Source: Candidatus Aenigmatarchaeota archaeon
GTDB lineage: Archaea; Aenigmatarchaeota; Aenigmatarchaeia; PWEA01
Reading direction: 5' to 3'
Length of the DNA: 5,107 nt
Assembly (NCBI GenBank): GCA_003550625.1
Contig: PUKU01000074.1
Coordinates: forward strand, 1-5,107
The translations under genes and the position numbers were made by a program. Below the pieces are notes generated by a model, which was given only the letters and a program-made list of their open reading frames with translations, ran no database searches and was not told the origin of the DNA. Of this stretch, positions 1 through 5,107 are shown one piece after another; positions within the stretch are counted from its first letter, which is position 1; every line of letters starts with the position of its first letter.

Positions 1-325
1 CGTGGTATCTTGGAATTATATGAAAATGAACATGAAAAACCTGCTGTCCTGCAACCGGATTGTTTGACTGAAGTATGTTAAAACCATCGGCATCGGTCGC
101 CTCGACAACACCATCAGCGACGTCCTGCACCACCCTAAGAGCGTGCCTTAGTTCGTGGTCCGGAAGATCAAGAAGCTCCGGGTAATGCTCCTTGGGAATT
201 ACTAGTGTATGGCCCTTTGAGGCCGGGTTCACATCCAAAAATGCGAGAAAGTGCTCGTCCTCATAAACATTCCATACGGGTGCATCGCCATCTACAATCC
301 TACAAAAAAGACAGTCTTCATTCAT
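1..325 (-). CDS. HIT-family protein (histidine triad nucleotide hydrolase/transferase), 3' end missing
   Basis: This reading frame starts at the ATG at 325-323 on the minus strand and stays open to the window edge, giving 108 residues without a stop. The histidine triad (H98-V-H100-F-H102, followed by IIPRY) is clear, preceded by the usual GQQVF segment. The N-terminus has the C5-x2-C8 pair seen in zinc-binding HIT proteins, and the internal FLDVNPASKGHTLVIPKEH segment (20 or fewer key residues around 30-47) is typical of the HIT fold. Family members hydrolyse or transfer nucleotidyl groups on dinucleoside polyphosphates or nucleoside phosphoramidates in the cytosol; the natural substrate here is unknown. 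Most HIT proteins are about 110-150 residues, so only a short C-terminal part is missing. No Shine-Dalgarno site precedes the ATG, and a TATA box lies about 26 bases upstream, so a leaderless mRNA is likely. The family call is very secure. Confidence 0.95.
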   Translation of the reverse strand, partial: MNEDCLFCRIVDGDAPVWNVYEDEHFLAFLDVNPASKGHTLVIPKEHYPELLDLPDHELRHALRVVQDVADGVVEATDADGFNILQSNNPVAGQQVFHVHFHIIPRYH

Positions 326-347
326 AGGTTTTCAACTTCGACGCAGG

Positions 348-355
348 TTTAAATA
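348..355 (-). promoter_or_regulatory. TATA box of the HIT gene, probably leaderless
   Basis: On the minus strand this reads TATTTAAA. Its centre is about 26 bases upstream of the HIT ATG, which is the usual distance from an archaeal TATA box to the transcription start. The transcript would therefore begin at or next to the start codon. This fits the absence of a Shine-Dalgarno motif in the AGTTGAAAACCT stretch before the ATG. The assignment rests on motif and spacing only. Confidence 0.6.
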
Positions 356-421
356 GATAACTCTTGACGGCAAACCACGAAAACAGGTTCAGAACACTTT
401 TCGAATACAACCTATTGGAAA

Positions 422-431
422 TTATTTTAAT
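422..431 (+). promoter_or_regulatory. Candidate TATA box of the surface operon
   Basis: The sequence TTATTTTAAT is preceded by the purine-rich GGAAA, resembling a BRE plus TATA pair. A start site about 26 bases from its centre would fall near 452, leaving a leader of about 30 bases before the ATG at 484. The leader ends in AAAAGAGAAAA, which offers only a weak AGAG ribosome-binding match. CCTATAAC at 443-450 is a weaker alternative. Confidence 0.4.
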
Positions 432-483
432 CAGAAGTGCCAACCTATAACTAACGCAAATCAAAAATTCCTAAAAGAGAAAA

Positions 484-1044
484 ATGAACAGCATAAATGA
501 ATGGATCGAGGAACAGATAGAGCTGGGCCGAAAGCCCAATGAGATTAAAGAACTGCTCAGAGAATCAGGCTACGATCCCGAACTTGTTGACATTGTCCTG
601 GAAAGGAAGACCGGTGTTAAGAACAGTATCTTAAAAAAATTAATTCCGGCTGTAATCGTGATTTCCGTGGTGGTAGCATTGTTTGTATCATTCAACATAT
701 GGAACACAGACACAGAGGAGTTAACCGTGAGGAGAAACATATCAAGTCCTATCAGACCTTCGAGTCCATCCGAAGTAACAATCACAGTAGAAGGGCAGCA
801 TGATGATCTCGAGATAACTGAGGAGATACCCGTCGGTCTTAACCTGGCAGGAGGACACGGCGGAACATTCGATGAAGAGGTCAATGAGATCCAGTGGAAG
901 CTCGAGGAAAACAAAACCGAGGTGGGATATATAGTAGTGCAGTCTGGTTTATCGACGGGTGTATATGAGTTCATGGGAAACTATTCCTCGGACACTGGAT
1001 CGGGAAAAATCAACGGAGAATATGAACTAGAGGTAGTTTGGTAA
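484..1044 (+). CDS. Single-pass membrane protein with cytosolic helical domain and extracellular beta domain
   Basis: No gene name is recognised. The 186-residue protein has three parts. Residues 1-41 form an amphipathic helical unit (WIEEQIELGRKPNEIKELL, then GYDPELVDIVL) resembling the small UBA/CUE-like three-helix modules at the N-terminus of some archaeal membrane proteins. Residues 53-72 are one hydrophobic transmembrane helix, preceded by K42-K52 basic residues, which predicts N-terminus inside. After a Pro/Ser-rich linker (about 84-96), residues 97-186 form a beta-rich domain with the pattern E-x-I-P-x-G-L, EIQWKL, VGYIVV, G-x-YEFMGNYSS and a final INGEYELEVVW. This resembles a domain found in archaeal surface proteins, often with PGF-CTERM or cohesin/dockerin modules. 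Candidate N-glycosylation sequons are N85-I-S, N133-K-T and N166-Y-S. It is the first gene of a three-gene operon and its stop overlaps the next ATG. Function is unknown. Confidence 0.85.
   Translation: MNSINEWIEEQIELGRKPNEIKELLRESGYDPELVDIVLERKTGVKNSILKKLIPAVIVISVVVALFVSFNIWNTDTEELTVRRNISSPIRPSSPSEVTITVEGQHDDLEITEEIPVGLNLAGGHGGTFDEEVNEIQWKLEENKTEVGYIVVQSGLSTGVYEFMGNYSSDTGSGKINGEYELEVVW
1030..1034 (+). promoter_or_regulatory. Shine-Dalgarno site (GAGGT) fixing the start at 1044
   Basis: GAGGT lies nine bases before the ATG at 1044-1046 and inside the end of the upstream gene. It supports the ATG rather than the in-frame TTG at 1038 as the start of the secreted cysteine-rich protein. Confidence 0.65.
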
Positions 1045-2558
1045 TGGTTTCGAAACATATCAGATGGACTTCATTTATACTGCTATTTCTATTTACTGTA
1101 TCCATTTCCTCGGCGCTCACCGAGGCAGTAGAAGATGGTAGCACAGTTTTAGTAGAAAATGATTGCCCGGACGACTACACTCCTATACTAGGTATGCAGA
1201 GAAAGGATTCATATGGATCACATTTATTTGATGCAGGATACGACACGGAGTACACGGTCTGCCTGGAGGAAAAGTTTCTGGACATAGAAGAAGAGAGATT
1301 CTCGTACACTATCACCGATCAGGGTGTTGGCTGCCCGGATGAATACTATGATATATTTTTTGTCCATGAGCCTGATCTAACCGACAACCAACCCGGATCC
1401 CATATTTCAGTTACCTCCAACAGTGGTGATATAGAGGATTTTGGCAAGTTTTGCATCAAGCACAGTGGATACAAAGGAAACATAAGACCACACATGGGTG
1501 AGCCGGACTGTGATGAAGATGAGTTCTGCCACTTCCTTTTTTCGATGCCCTACACAGGAAACACACACATTGGATGGGAGGATTGGGGCAACAACCAGCT
1601 CTGGATTAAGTCCGACGACGAGGTACCGAGATACCACCTCAATGTAAGCATCAAAAATCCACAAGGTTACATGGAATACTGTGATTTTGAGGAGGACTGT
1701 AATGTAACCACAACACAACCGGAAGAGGGGGATCCCGACATCGGCTGTCCCGATGACCCAGGCGAGCACCACATATACTCGAAATGTCACAGATACAGGA
1801 AGTACTGCAGCGATGGTGACCAAAAGGAAGTTAGCCTGGAAGCTGAATCCAGGGGAGAACTATGGGAGTTCAGAAACTGGGTTGTTGATGATGACACATA
1901 CGAAGACGAAGAGATCACAATAGACATGGACGGAAACAAGGAAGCTGTTGCAAACTTCATAAGAGCACAGAGGGAACTGGATCTAAACATAGAGACTGGT
2001 GACAAAGGAAATATAAGCATGCAGAGAAACACAAACTTCCCCGATGAAAATGAGGAGGACGAGCAAACATACGTTGTACAGTCCTCGGAGGACTTCCTAT
2101 TCAAACACGGCGATGTGATAGAACTGGAAGCTGTACCGGAGGAAGGTTATGCATTCGGTGGTTGGACCGGTGACAAGGATACCACGGTACAGGGTATGGA
2201 TTTCAGGCTGGAGGAAGACAAGGAGTTAACGGCACTTTTCAAGGAATCGAACACACTAACAATCAAAATAGATGGATGGGGTTCGGTGAAAGCAAACGGT
2301 GTAAAAGAATGCGAACCACGGGACTACGAATGCGATTTTGAATTTGTGGAGGGAAGCCAAGTTGAACTTGAGGCAAATCCGTACCGTGGATGGTATTTCG
2401 ATGGCTGGGAAGGCGTACAGGGCGAGGAAAAAACCATAACTGTGGATCTGGAGGAGGACATGAGTATAGATGCAAAATTTGAATCAGACACCTTCTGTAT
2501 AATAAAGATATGTGGCCCGGGTGATGTATGCGATGAGGCAACCGTGAGGTGCATATAG
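1044..2558 (+). CDS. Secreted cysteine-rich protein with three InlB-B-type repeats
   Basis: No gene name is recognised. The ATG at 1044 overlaps the upstream TAA by one base (TAATG) and gives 504 residues. Residues 1-24 or 1-28 form a Sec-type signal peptide: basic KHIR, hydrophobic FILLFLFTVSIS, then SSA or TEA as cleavage site. The middle (about 29-255) is acidic and unrecognised, with paired cysteines and three CPD motifs (C41, C97, C235). Three divergent InlB-B-like repeats follow, about 263-305, 310-399 and 403-479, each showing an LEA start, a G/W-x-F-x-x-W core (FRNW, FGGW, FDGW) and an ending like VANF, TALF or DAKF. Repeat 2 carries an acidic insertion and repeat 3 a Cys423/Cys430 hairpin. 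The tail 480-504 adds four cysteines, giving 17 in all. No C-terminal anchor or PGF-CTERM signal is visible, so it is probably released or held by partners. A role in adhesion or envelope structure is an inference. Confidence 0.85.
   Translation: MVSKHIRWTSFILLFLFTVSISSALTEAVEDGSTVLVENDCPDDYTPILGMQRKDSYGSHLFDAGYDTEYTVCLEEKFLDIEEERFSYTITDQGVGCPDEYYDIFFVHEPDLTDNQPGSHISVTSNSGDIEDFGKFCIKHSGYKGNIRPHMGEPDCDEDEFCHFLFSMPYTGNTHIGWEDWGNNQLWIKSDDEVPRYHLNVSIKNPQGYMEYCDFEEDCNVTTTQPEEGDPDIGCPDDPGEHHIYSKCHRYRKYCSDGDQKEVSLEAESRGELWEFRNWVVDDDTYEDEEITIDMDGNKEAVANFIRAQRELDLNIETGDKGNISMQRNTNFPDENEEDEQTYVVQSSEDFLFKHGDVIELEAVPEEGYAFGGWTGDKDTTVQGMDFRLEEDKELTALFKESNTLTIKIDGWGSVKANGVKECEPRDYECDFEFVEGSQVELEANPYRGWYFDGWEGVQGEEKTITVDLEEDMSIDAKFESDTFCIIKICGPGDVCDEATVRCI
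1830..1958 (+). other. InlB-B-like repeat 1 (degenerate)
   Basis: Residues about 263-305 of the secreted protein. It has VSLEAES at the start, W-x-FRNW in the middle, ITIDMDGNKEAVANF at the end, and lacks the usual glycine before the first aromatic residue. The ending matches the consensus of a polar beta strand followed by small-x-F that closes each InlB-B repeat. Confidence 0.65.
1971..2240 (+). other. InlB-B-like repeat 2 with acidic insertion
   Basis: Residues about 310-399. It opens with LDLNIETGDKGNI, is interrupted by a Glu/Asp-rich stretch (FPDENEEDEQ), then continues with the canonical VIELEAVPEEGYAFGGWTGD and closes at ELTALF. This is the best match to the family of the three copies. 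Confidence 0.75.
2250..2480 (+). other. InlB-B-like repeat 3 with cysteine hairpin
   Basis: Residues about 403-479. It runs from LTIKIDGWGSVKANG through VELEANPYRGWYFDGWEG to ITVDLEEDMSIDAKF. Cys423 and Cys430 sit in the loop between the first strands and could form a local disulfide. Confidence 0.75.
2546..2551 (+). promoter_or_regulatory. Shine-Dalgarno site (GAGGTG) fixing the start at 2561
   Basis: GAGGTG matches the archaeal anti-Shine-Dalgarno well and ends ten bases before the ATG at 2561. Its last three bases are themselves an in-frame GTG (2549), but that codon would lie within the site and is the less likely start. Confidence 0.6.
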
Positions 2559-2560
2559 TA

Positions 2561-2920
2561 ATGAACACAGATAAAAACAAGGGAAGCAGCACGGTACTGG
2601 CCTTTGTACTACTTATTTTACTGGTCGTGTCGATTTCAGGAGGTATCCTTACATGGGTACGTATAACTTCAGATGAAACAAGAGAGGGAATCGAAGAAAT
2701 GGCAAGCTCCGATGATATAAGTTTCTATATAGAAAACATAGAGCAGGATGGTAATACAATAACACTAGAGATAACCAACAACGGAAAGTTCCCTATACCA
2801 TCCGATGAAATAGTTGTATTTTACGAGGGCGAACTTGGATCAGATGTAGAACAGATAGAAGGCGAAGACCCTATACCACCCGGTGAATCAGGAAGTTTTG
2901 AAGTAGAAATAAACTCATGA
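2561..2920 (+). CDS. Type IV pilin-like / archaellin-like protein
   Basis: The preferred start is the ATG at 2561, two bases after the upstream stop, giving 119 residues. The N-terminus MNTDKNKG followed by SSTVLAFVLLILLVVS is a class III signal sequence: a short charged leader ending in K7-G8, then an uninterrupted hydrophobic helix (about 11-32) that would be both the prepilin-peptidase substrate and the polymerisation helix. Residues about 50-119 are acidic and beta-rich, with IENIEQDGNTITLEITNNGKFPI and a closing PPGESGSFEVEI, as in archaellin- or CARDB-like sandwich domains. Family members assemble into pili, or act as minor pilins, at the cell surface. No assembly ATPase, platform protein or peptidase is present in the window. 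It ends the surface operon and overlaps the RFC gene tail to tail. An alternative is a membrane-anchored, unprocessed surface protein. Confidence 0.8.
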   Translation: MNTDKNKGSSTVLAFVLLILLVVSISGGILTWVRITSDETREGIEEMASSDDISFYIENIEQDGNTITLEITNNGKFPIPSDEIVVFYEGELGSDVEQIEGEDPIPPGESGSFEVEINS

Positions 2921-3886
2921 AATCGCGAACTGTGCCAGAAGTGCTTCAAGCTGGATCTGCTCATCGGCACCTTCATCAATACGGAACTCATAATCGCCAA
3001 GTTTCTCGATAAGCCTGACCTTTCTGCTCTCGTCTATATCAAGATCATAAACCTGCCTATGGATTTCCTTCAATATATCTATCCCGGATATGCCCTTTTC
3101 CAGAAGTAGCTCCTGCAACTTATCCCTGGAATCCAGGAAGTTGCCATCGATCGCTTCCTCAAGAAGCTTCTTTACTGCATGTGGCTTGGCCTGGGAAGAA
3201 ACCTCATAGACTACCTCCTCTGTGACATCCTTACCTGTCGCAGAAACAGACTGGAGTAGATTTATCGACTTTCTCAGATCACCCCTCGTAACAGAAAATA
3301 TAGCTCCAAGGCCGCTTTCATCATATACAATTCCTTCCTTTTCGCATATCTTCTCCAGAAGATCCGAAGCCATTTCCTCGTCAAGCCTAGGGAAGCGGAA
3401 TATAGAACACCTTGAACGTATAGGATCTATTATCTTGCTAGAATAGTTGCATATGAGCACGAAACGGGCCGTTTCTGTATAGTTCTCCATTGTTCTTCTC
3501 AGAGCATGCTGTGCCTCTGGAGTAAGCGCATCGGCTTCGTCAAGTATTATTATTTTGAAAGGAACGTCGCCAACAGCCTTTGATCGAGCAAAGTTCTTAA
3601 CCTGATTTCTTATAACATCTATACCCCTGGTATCAGAAGCATTCAACTCCAGTACATTGTTCCTCCATCTCTCCCCAAAGAGATCCCTTGAAACTGCAAG
3701 GGCGGATGCACTCTTACCTGTACCCGCAGGCCCCGTGAAAAGCAGATGGGGTAAAGACTCGTCCTTTACAAACGCCATCAGGCGCTGTACTACATGCTCA
3801 TGACCCACTATATCATCAAGTGTCCTCGGTCTGTATTTTTCGGTCCAAACTTCTACCATATTACCCCTATCAGGTTTTGGGTCCAT
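2915..3886 (-). CDS. rfcS: Replication factor C small subunit (clamp loader ATPase)
   Basis: This AAA+ protein works with the RFC large subunit to open and load the PCNA sliding clamp on primed DNA. The 323-residue frame shows every expected motif: the VWTEKYRP box (residues 13-20), Walker A GPAGTGKS (52-59), Walker B IIILDEAD (112-119), sensor 1 around N147 (LICNYSS), the SRC arginine-finger motif (158-160) and sensor 2 GDLRKSIN (202-209). The helical collar domain ends in IQLEALLAQF, as is usual for archaeal small subunits. Length matches the family (about 315-330). The start is ambiguous. ATG 3886 adds nine residues before the second ATG at 3859, which would begin directly at MVEVWTEKYRP and has a GGGGT-like site just upstream. 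No intein is present at Walker A, a site where some archaeal RFC genes carry one. It is divergent from the adenylate kinase and convergent with the pilin-like gene. Confidence 0.97.
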   Translation of the reverse strand: MDPKPDRGNMVEVWTEKYRPRTLDDIVGHEHVVQRLMAFVKDESLPHLLFTGPAGTGKSASALAVSRDLFGERWRNNVLELNASDTRGIDVIRNQVKNFARSKAVGDVPFKIIILDEADALTPEAQHALRRTMENYTETARFVLICNYSSKIIDPIRSRCSIFRFPRLDEEMASDLLEKICEKEGIVYDESGLGAIFSVTRGDLRKSINLLQSVSATGKDVTEEVVYEVSSQAKPHAVKKLLEEAIDGNFLDSRDKLQELLLEKGISGIDILKEIHRQVYDLDIDESRKVRLIEKLGDYEFRIDEGADEQIQLEALLAQFAIS

Positions 3887-3953
3887 ATTTTAATAAGTTT
3901 GTAGCGTTTTAACCTTTAAATCAAAACGAACTGATTATTATGGTGACGATAGC
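3887..3953. promoter_or_regulatory. Compact divergent promoter region between rfcS and the Fap7-like kinase gene
   Basis: These 67 bases must hold promoters for both directions. The self-complementary TTTAAA at 3915-3920 is near the middle, about 32 bases from the rfcS ATG and 36 from the kinase ATG, so one TATA element could serve both. It is flanked nearly symmetrically by CGTTTT (3905-3910) and AAAACG (3923-3928), and further out by TAATAA (3891-3896) and TTATTA (3935-3940). TTAAAA on the minus strand (3912-3907) is an alternative TATA box for rfcS that would give a leaderless message from 3886. Confidence 0.55.
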
Positions 3954-3957
3954 ATGA
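3940..3957 (+). other. Five-codon mini-ORF overlapping the kinase start (ATGA)
   Basis: ATG GTG ACG ATA GCA TGA would encode MVTIA. Its stop shares ATGA (3954-3957) with the start of the kinase gene in another frame. It may be accidental: the same bases supply the kinase Shine-Dalgarno site, and the predicted transcript start (about 3940-3945) may fall at or inside it. Confidence 0.25.
3942..3946 (+). promoter_or_regulatory. Shine-Dalgarno site (GGTGA) of the kinase gene
   Basis: GGTGA ends seven bases before the ATG at 3954 and pairs with the archaeal 16S rRNA 3' end. It supports that start, which also places the protein N-terminus right at the MKISITGTPGTGKT segment expected for the family. 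Confidence 0.55.
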
Positions 3958-4475
3958 AGATATCTATAACAGGAACCCCGGGAACGGGTAAAACAACAGT
4001 ATCAGAACAACTTTCGAGAAGGATCGGTCTGAAATATGTATCCGTGAACGACCTGGCGAGAGAGAAGGACTGTATAATTTCACACGACAAAAAAAGAAAC
4101 TCGGATATTGTAGATGTGAAAAAACTGCGTGAGGAGACCTCTGAAATGGACGGCTGTGTAATGGATGGTCATCTTTCACACTTTCTCGATTCCGATATGG
4201 TCTTTGTGCTCAGGTGTAAACCATCGGAACTAAAAAAACGGCTTCAGAAAAAGGGATGGGATGAGAACAAGGTTCAAGAAAACGTCGAGGCAGAGATATC
4301 GGGAGTAATAGAGTACGAGGCAAGAGACAGTAAAGATAGCGTTTATTCGTTGAACACCACAGAAGAAACCGTGGATGATACAGTTGGTACCATAGTAAAT
4401 ATAATCGAGGGTGGTCCCGTTGGCGACTGCGACAAATATTTCGACTGGATGGAAAGAGAGGATGTGGATTTTTGA
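3954..4475 (+). CDS. Fap7/AK6-type adenylate kinase, ribosome biogenesis factor
   Basis: This 173-residue P-loop kinase belongs to the archaeal/eukaryotic Fap7 (AK6, hCINAP) group. The P-loop GTPGTGKTT is at residues 7-15. DVKKLRE (54-60) lies in the NMP-binding part, DGH (71-73, within DGHLSHFL) is the Walker B-like DxH motif of the family, and VLRCKP (85-90) is followed by the short lid region with G101-W102 and the signature ENVEAEI (109-115). Family members have adenylate kinase and ATPase activity, and bind ribosomal protein uS11 during late small-subunit maturation. The short lid distinguishes it from bacterial-type Adk. The C-terminal stretch GDCDKYFDWMEREDVDF is family-like in ending near an aromatic-acidic patch. 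It has its own promoter and Shine-Dalgarno site, and its stop overlaps the following ATG by one base, so the two genes are probably cotranscribed and translationally coupled. Identity is secure; the ribosomal role is inferred from homologues. Confidence 0.93.
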   Translation: MKISITGTPGTGKTTVSEQLSRRIGLKYVSVNDLAREKDCIISHDKKRNSDIVDVKKLREETSEMDGCVMDGHLSHFLDSDMVFVLRCKPSELKKRLQKKGWDENKVQENVEAEISGVIEYEARDSKDSVYSLNTTEETVDDTVGTIVNIIEGGPVGDCDKYFDWMEREDVDF

Positions 4476-5107
4476 TGACCCTCACGATAAAAAATCCCGA
4501 TGAAAACTGTTTGAGAGAAGTCGGGAGGATGATAAAGGAAGGTAAGGTGTGCATATATCCAACGGAAACCTGCTATGGGCTGGGGACGAATGCACTGGAC
4601 AAGGAAGCTGTGGGTAGGATCTATGAAATAAAGAAAAGGGATAAAGGCAAAAAACTCACATGTATAGTTTCTTCTCTGGAGATGGCCGAGAAATACTGTG
4701 TTTTGAGCGAAGCGGAAAGAAGGATATGCAAAGAACTAATGCCGGGTCCTATCACGGTAGTAGCCGAAAAAAGGGATAATGTACCGGACGTACTCAACCA
4801 TGATTTTGTCTTTAGAATCCCATCAAACAAAATAGCCAGAAGGCTTTCCGAGGAATCTGAGGTTCCTATTGTATCGACCTCTGCAAACTTTTCTGGGGCC
4901 AAAAACAACTACTCTGTGAAGGATATATCGCTCCTCATACGAGAGAACACCGACTTTATAGTTGATTGTGGAAAACTCGCTGAAAACGATCCCTCTACGT
5001 TGGTAAAGATAGAAGACGGTGATCTGAAAGTTTTGAGGCAGGGCCCTGTATCAGAAAAACAGATCAAGGAAGCGACAAATACCAAAAAACAGGGGAAATC
5101 ACGTTAG
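4475..5107 (+). CDS. Threonylcarbamoyl-AMP synthase (TsaC/Sua5/YrdC family), short form
   Basis: The enzyme makes L-threonylcarbamoyl-AMP from threonine, bicarbonate and ATP, the first step of t6A37 synthesis on ANN-decoding tRNAs; the KEOPS complex (Kae1) then transfers the group in archaea. The 210-residue protein carries the YrdC motifs in order: YPTETCYGLG (28-37), the basic KKRDKGKKL loop (53-61) that replaces the usual K-x-R-x(n)-P-L segment, MPGPITVV (89-96), RIP (114-116), STSANFSG (124-131), STLVKI (184-189) and VLRQGPVS (196-203). The extra C-terminal Sua5 domain of the roughly 340-residue form is absent, and the protein ends in a Lys-rich tail (KKQGKSR). The ATG at 4475 forms TGATG with the kinase stop; an in-frame TTG at 4472 is less likely. 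GTGG at 4464-4467 is a weak ribosome-binding match, consistent with coupling. The TAG stop is the last codon in the window, so the gene is complete. Confidence 0.95.
   Translation: MTLTIKNPDENCLREVGRMIKEGKVCIYPTETCYGLGTNALDKEAVGRIYEIKKRDKGKKLTCIVSSLEMAEKYCVLSEAERRICKELMPGPITVVAEKRDNVPDVLNHDFVFRIPSNKIARRLSEESEVPIVSTSANFSGAKNNYSVKDISLLIRENTDFIVDCGKLAENDPSTLVKIEDGDLKVLRQGPVSEKQIKEATNTKKQGKSR

Larger units (their letters stand above)
326..483. other. Divergent intergenic region between the HIT gene and the surface operon
   Basis: These 158 bases separate two divergently transcribed genes. The HIT-side promoter occupies the left third. A second AT-rich element at 422-431 could serve the rightward operon. 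The octamer CAACCTAT occurs twice (408-415 and 441-448), on either side of that element. I see no small ORF, tRNA or strong hairpin here. Confidence 0.6.

Noticed and set aside
326..483. Small RNA or riboswitch in the first intergenic region
   Set aside because: I found no strong hairpin or known riboswitch core. The AT-rich elements are better explained as promoters.
570..974. Minus-strand open frame of 134 codons opposite the first surface gene
   Set aside because: No recognisable domain, no suitable start context, and full overlap with a well-supported gene.
2549..2560. GTG start at 2549 for the pilin-like protein
   Set aside because: The codon forms part of the GAGGTG ribosome-binding site and would overlap the upstream gene. 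The ATG at 2561 gives a standard class III signal peptide.
1407..2592. Minus-strand open frames at 1407-1823, 1787-2104, 2263-2592 and 2324-2554 opposite the secreted repeat protein
   Set aside because: They lie opposite a gene with clear signal peptide, repeats and operon junctions. Their translations are Ser/Val/His-rich without domains, as expected of antisense shadows of an acidic protein.
3222..3446. Plus-strand open frame within rfcS
   Set aside because: It lies opposite the conserved sensor 2 and collar region of RFC and has no family signal.
3709..3735. Possible intein at the RFC Walker A site
   Set aside because: The P-loop GPAGTGKS is uninterrupted and the protein has normal length.
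3964..4908. Minus-strand open frames at 3964-4179, 4210-4554 and 4621-4908
   Set aside because: They are opposite the kinase and TsaC genes, whose motifs are clear, and their translations show no domain.

Overview
The window is archaeal. It holds a replication factor C small subunit, an archaeal/eukaryotic-type Fap7/AK6 adenylate kinase and a short TsaC/Sua5 (YrdC) protein, together with a type IV pilin-like protein with a class III signal sequence. Start regions show TTTAAA-type TATA boxes and GAGGT/GGTGA Shine-Dalgarno sites. Base composition is moderate, ATA (Ile) and AGA/AGG (Arg) codons are common, and the surface proteins are very acidic. The lineage (a euryarchaeon or a DPANN-type genome) cannot be fixed from this sequence alone.

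Layout. 1-325 (minus): a HIT-family nucleotide-binding protein, cut off by the window edge just after its histidine triad. 326-483: a divergent intergenic region with a TATA box for each direction. 484-2920 (plus): three tightly packed genes forming a likely cell-surface operon. The first encodes a single-pass membrane protein with a cytosolic helical domain and an extracellular beta domain. The second encodes a secreted, cysteine-rich protein with three InlB-B-type repeats. The third encodes a small pilin-like protein. 2915-3886 (minus): the RFC small subunit, convergent with the pilin-like gene and overlapping it by six bases. 3887-3953: a compact divergent promoter. 3954-5107 (plus): the Fap7/AK6-like adenylate kinase followed by TsaC/Sua5, overlapping by one base.

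The RFC, kinase and TsaC genes are core information-processing genes (clamp loading, small-subunit ribosome maturation, tRNA t6A synthesis). The three-gene surface operon is the accessory and least understood part. Its products are predicted to be exported or membrane-anchored and may act together at the cell envelope, but no function is shown by sequence. No rRNA, tRNA, CRISPR array, insertion sequence or large repeat was recognised.
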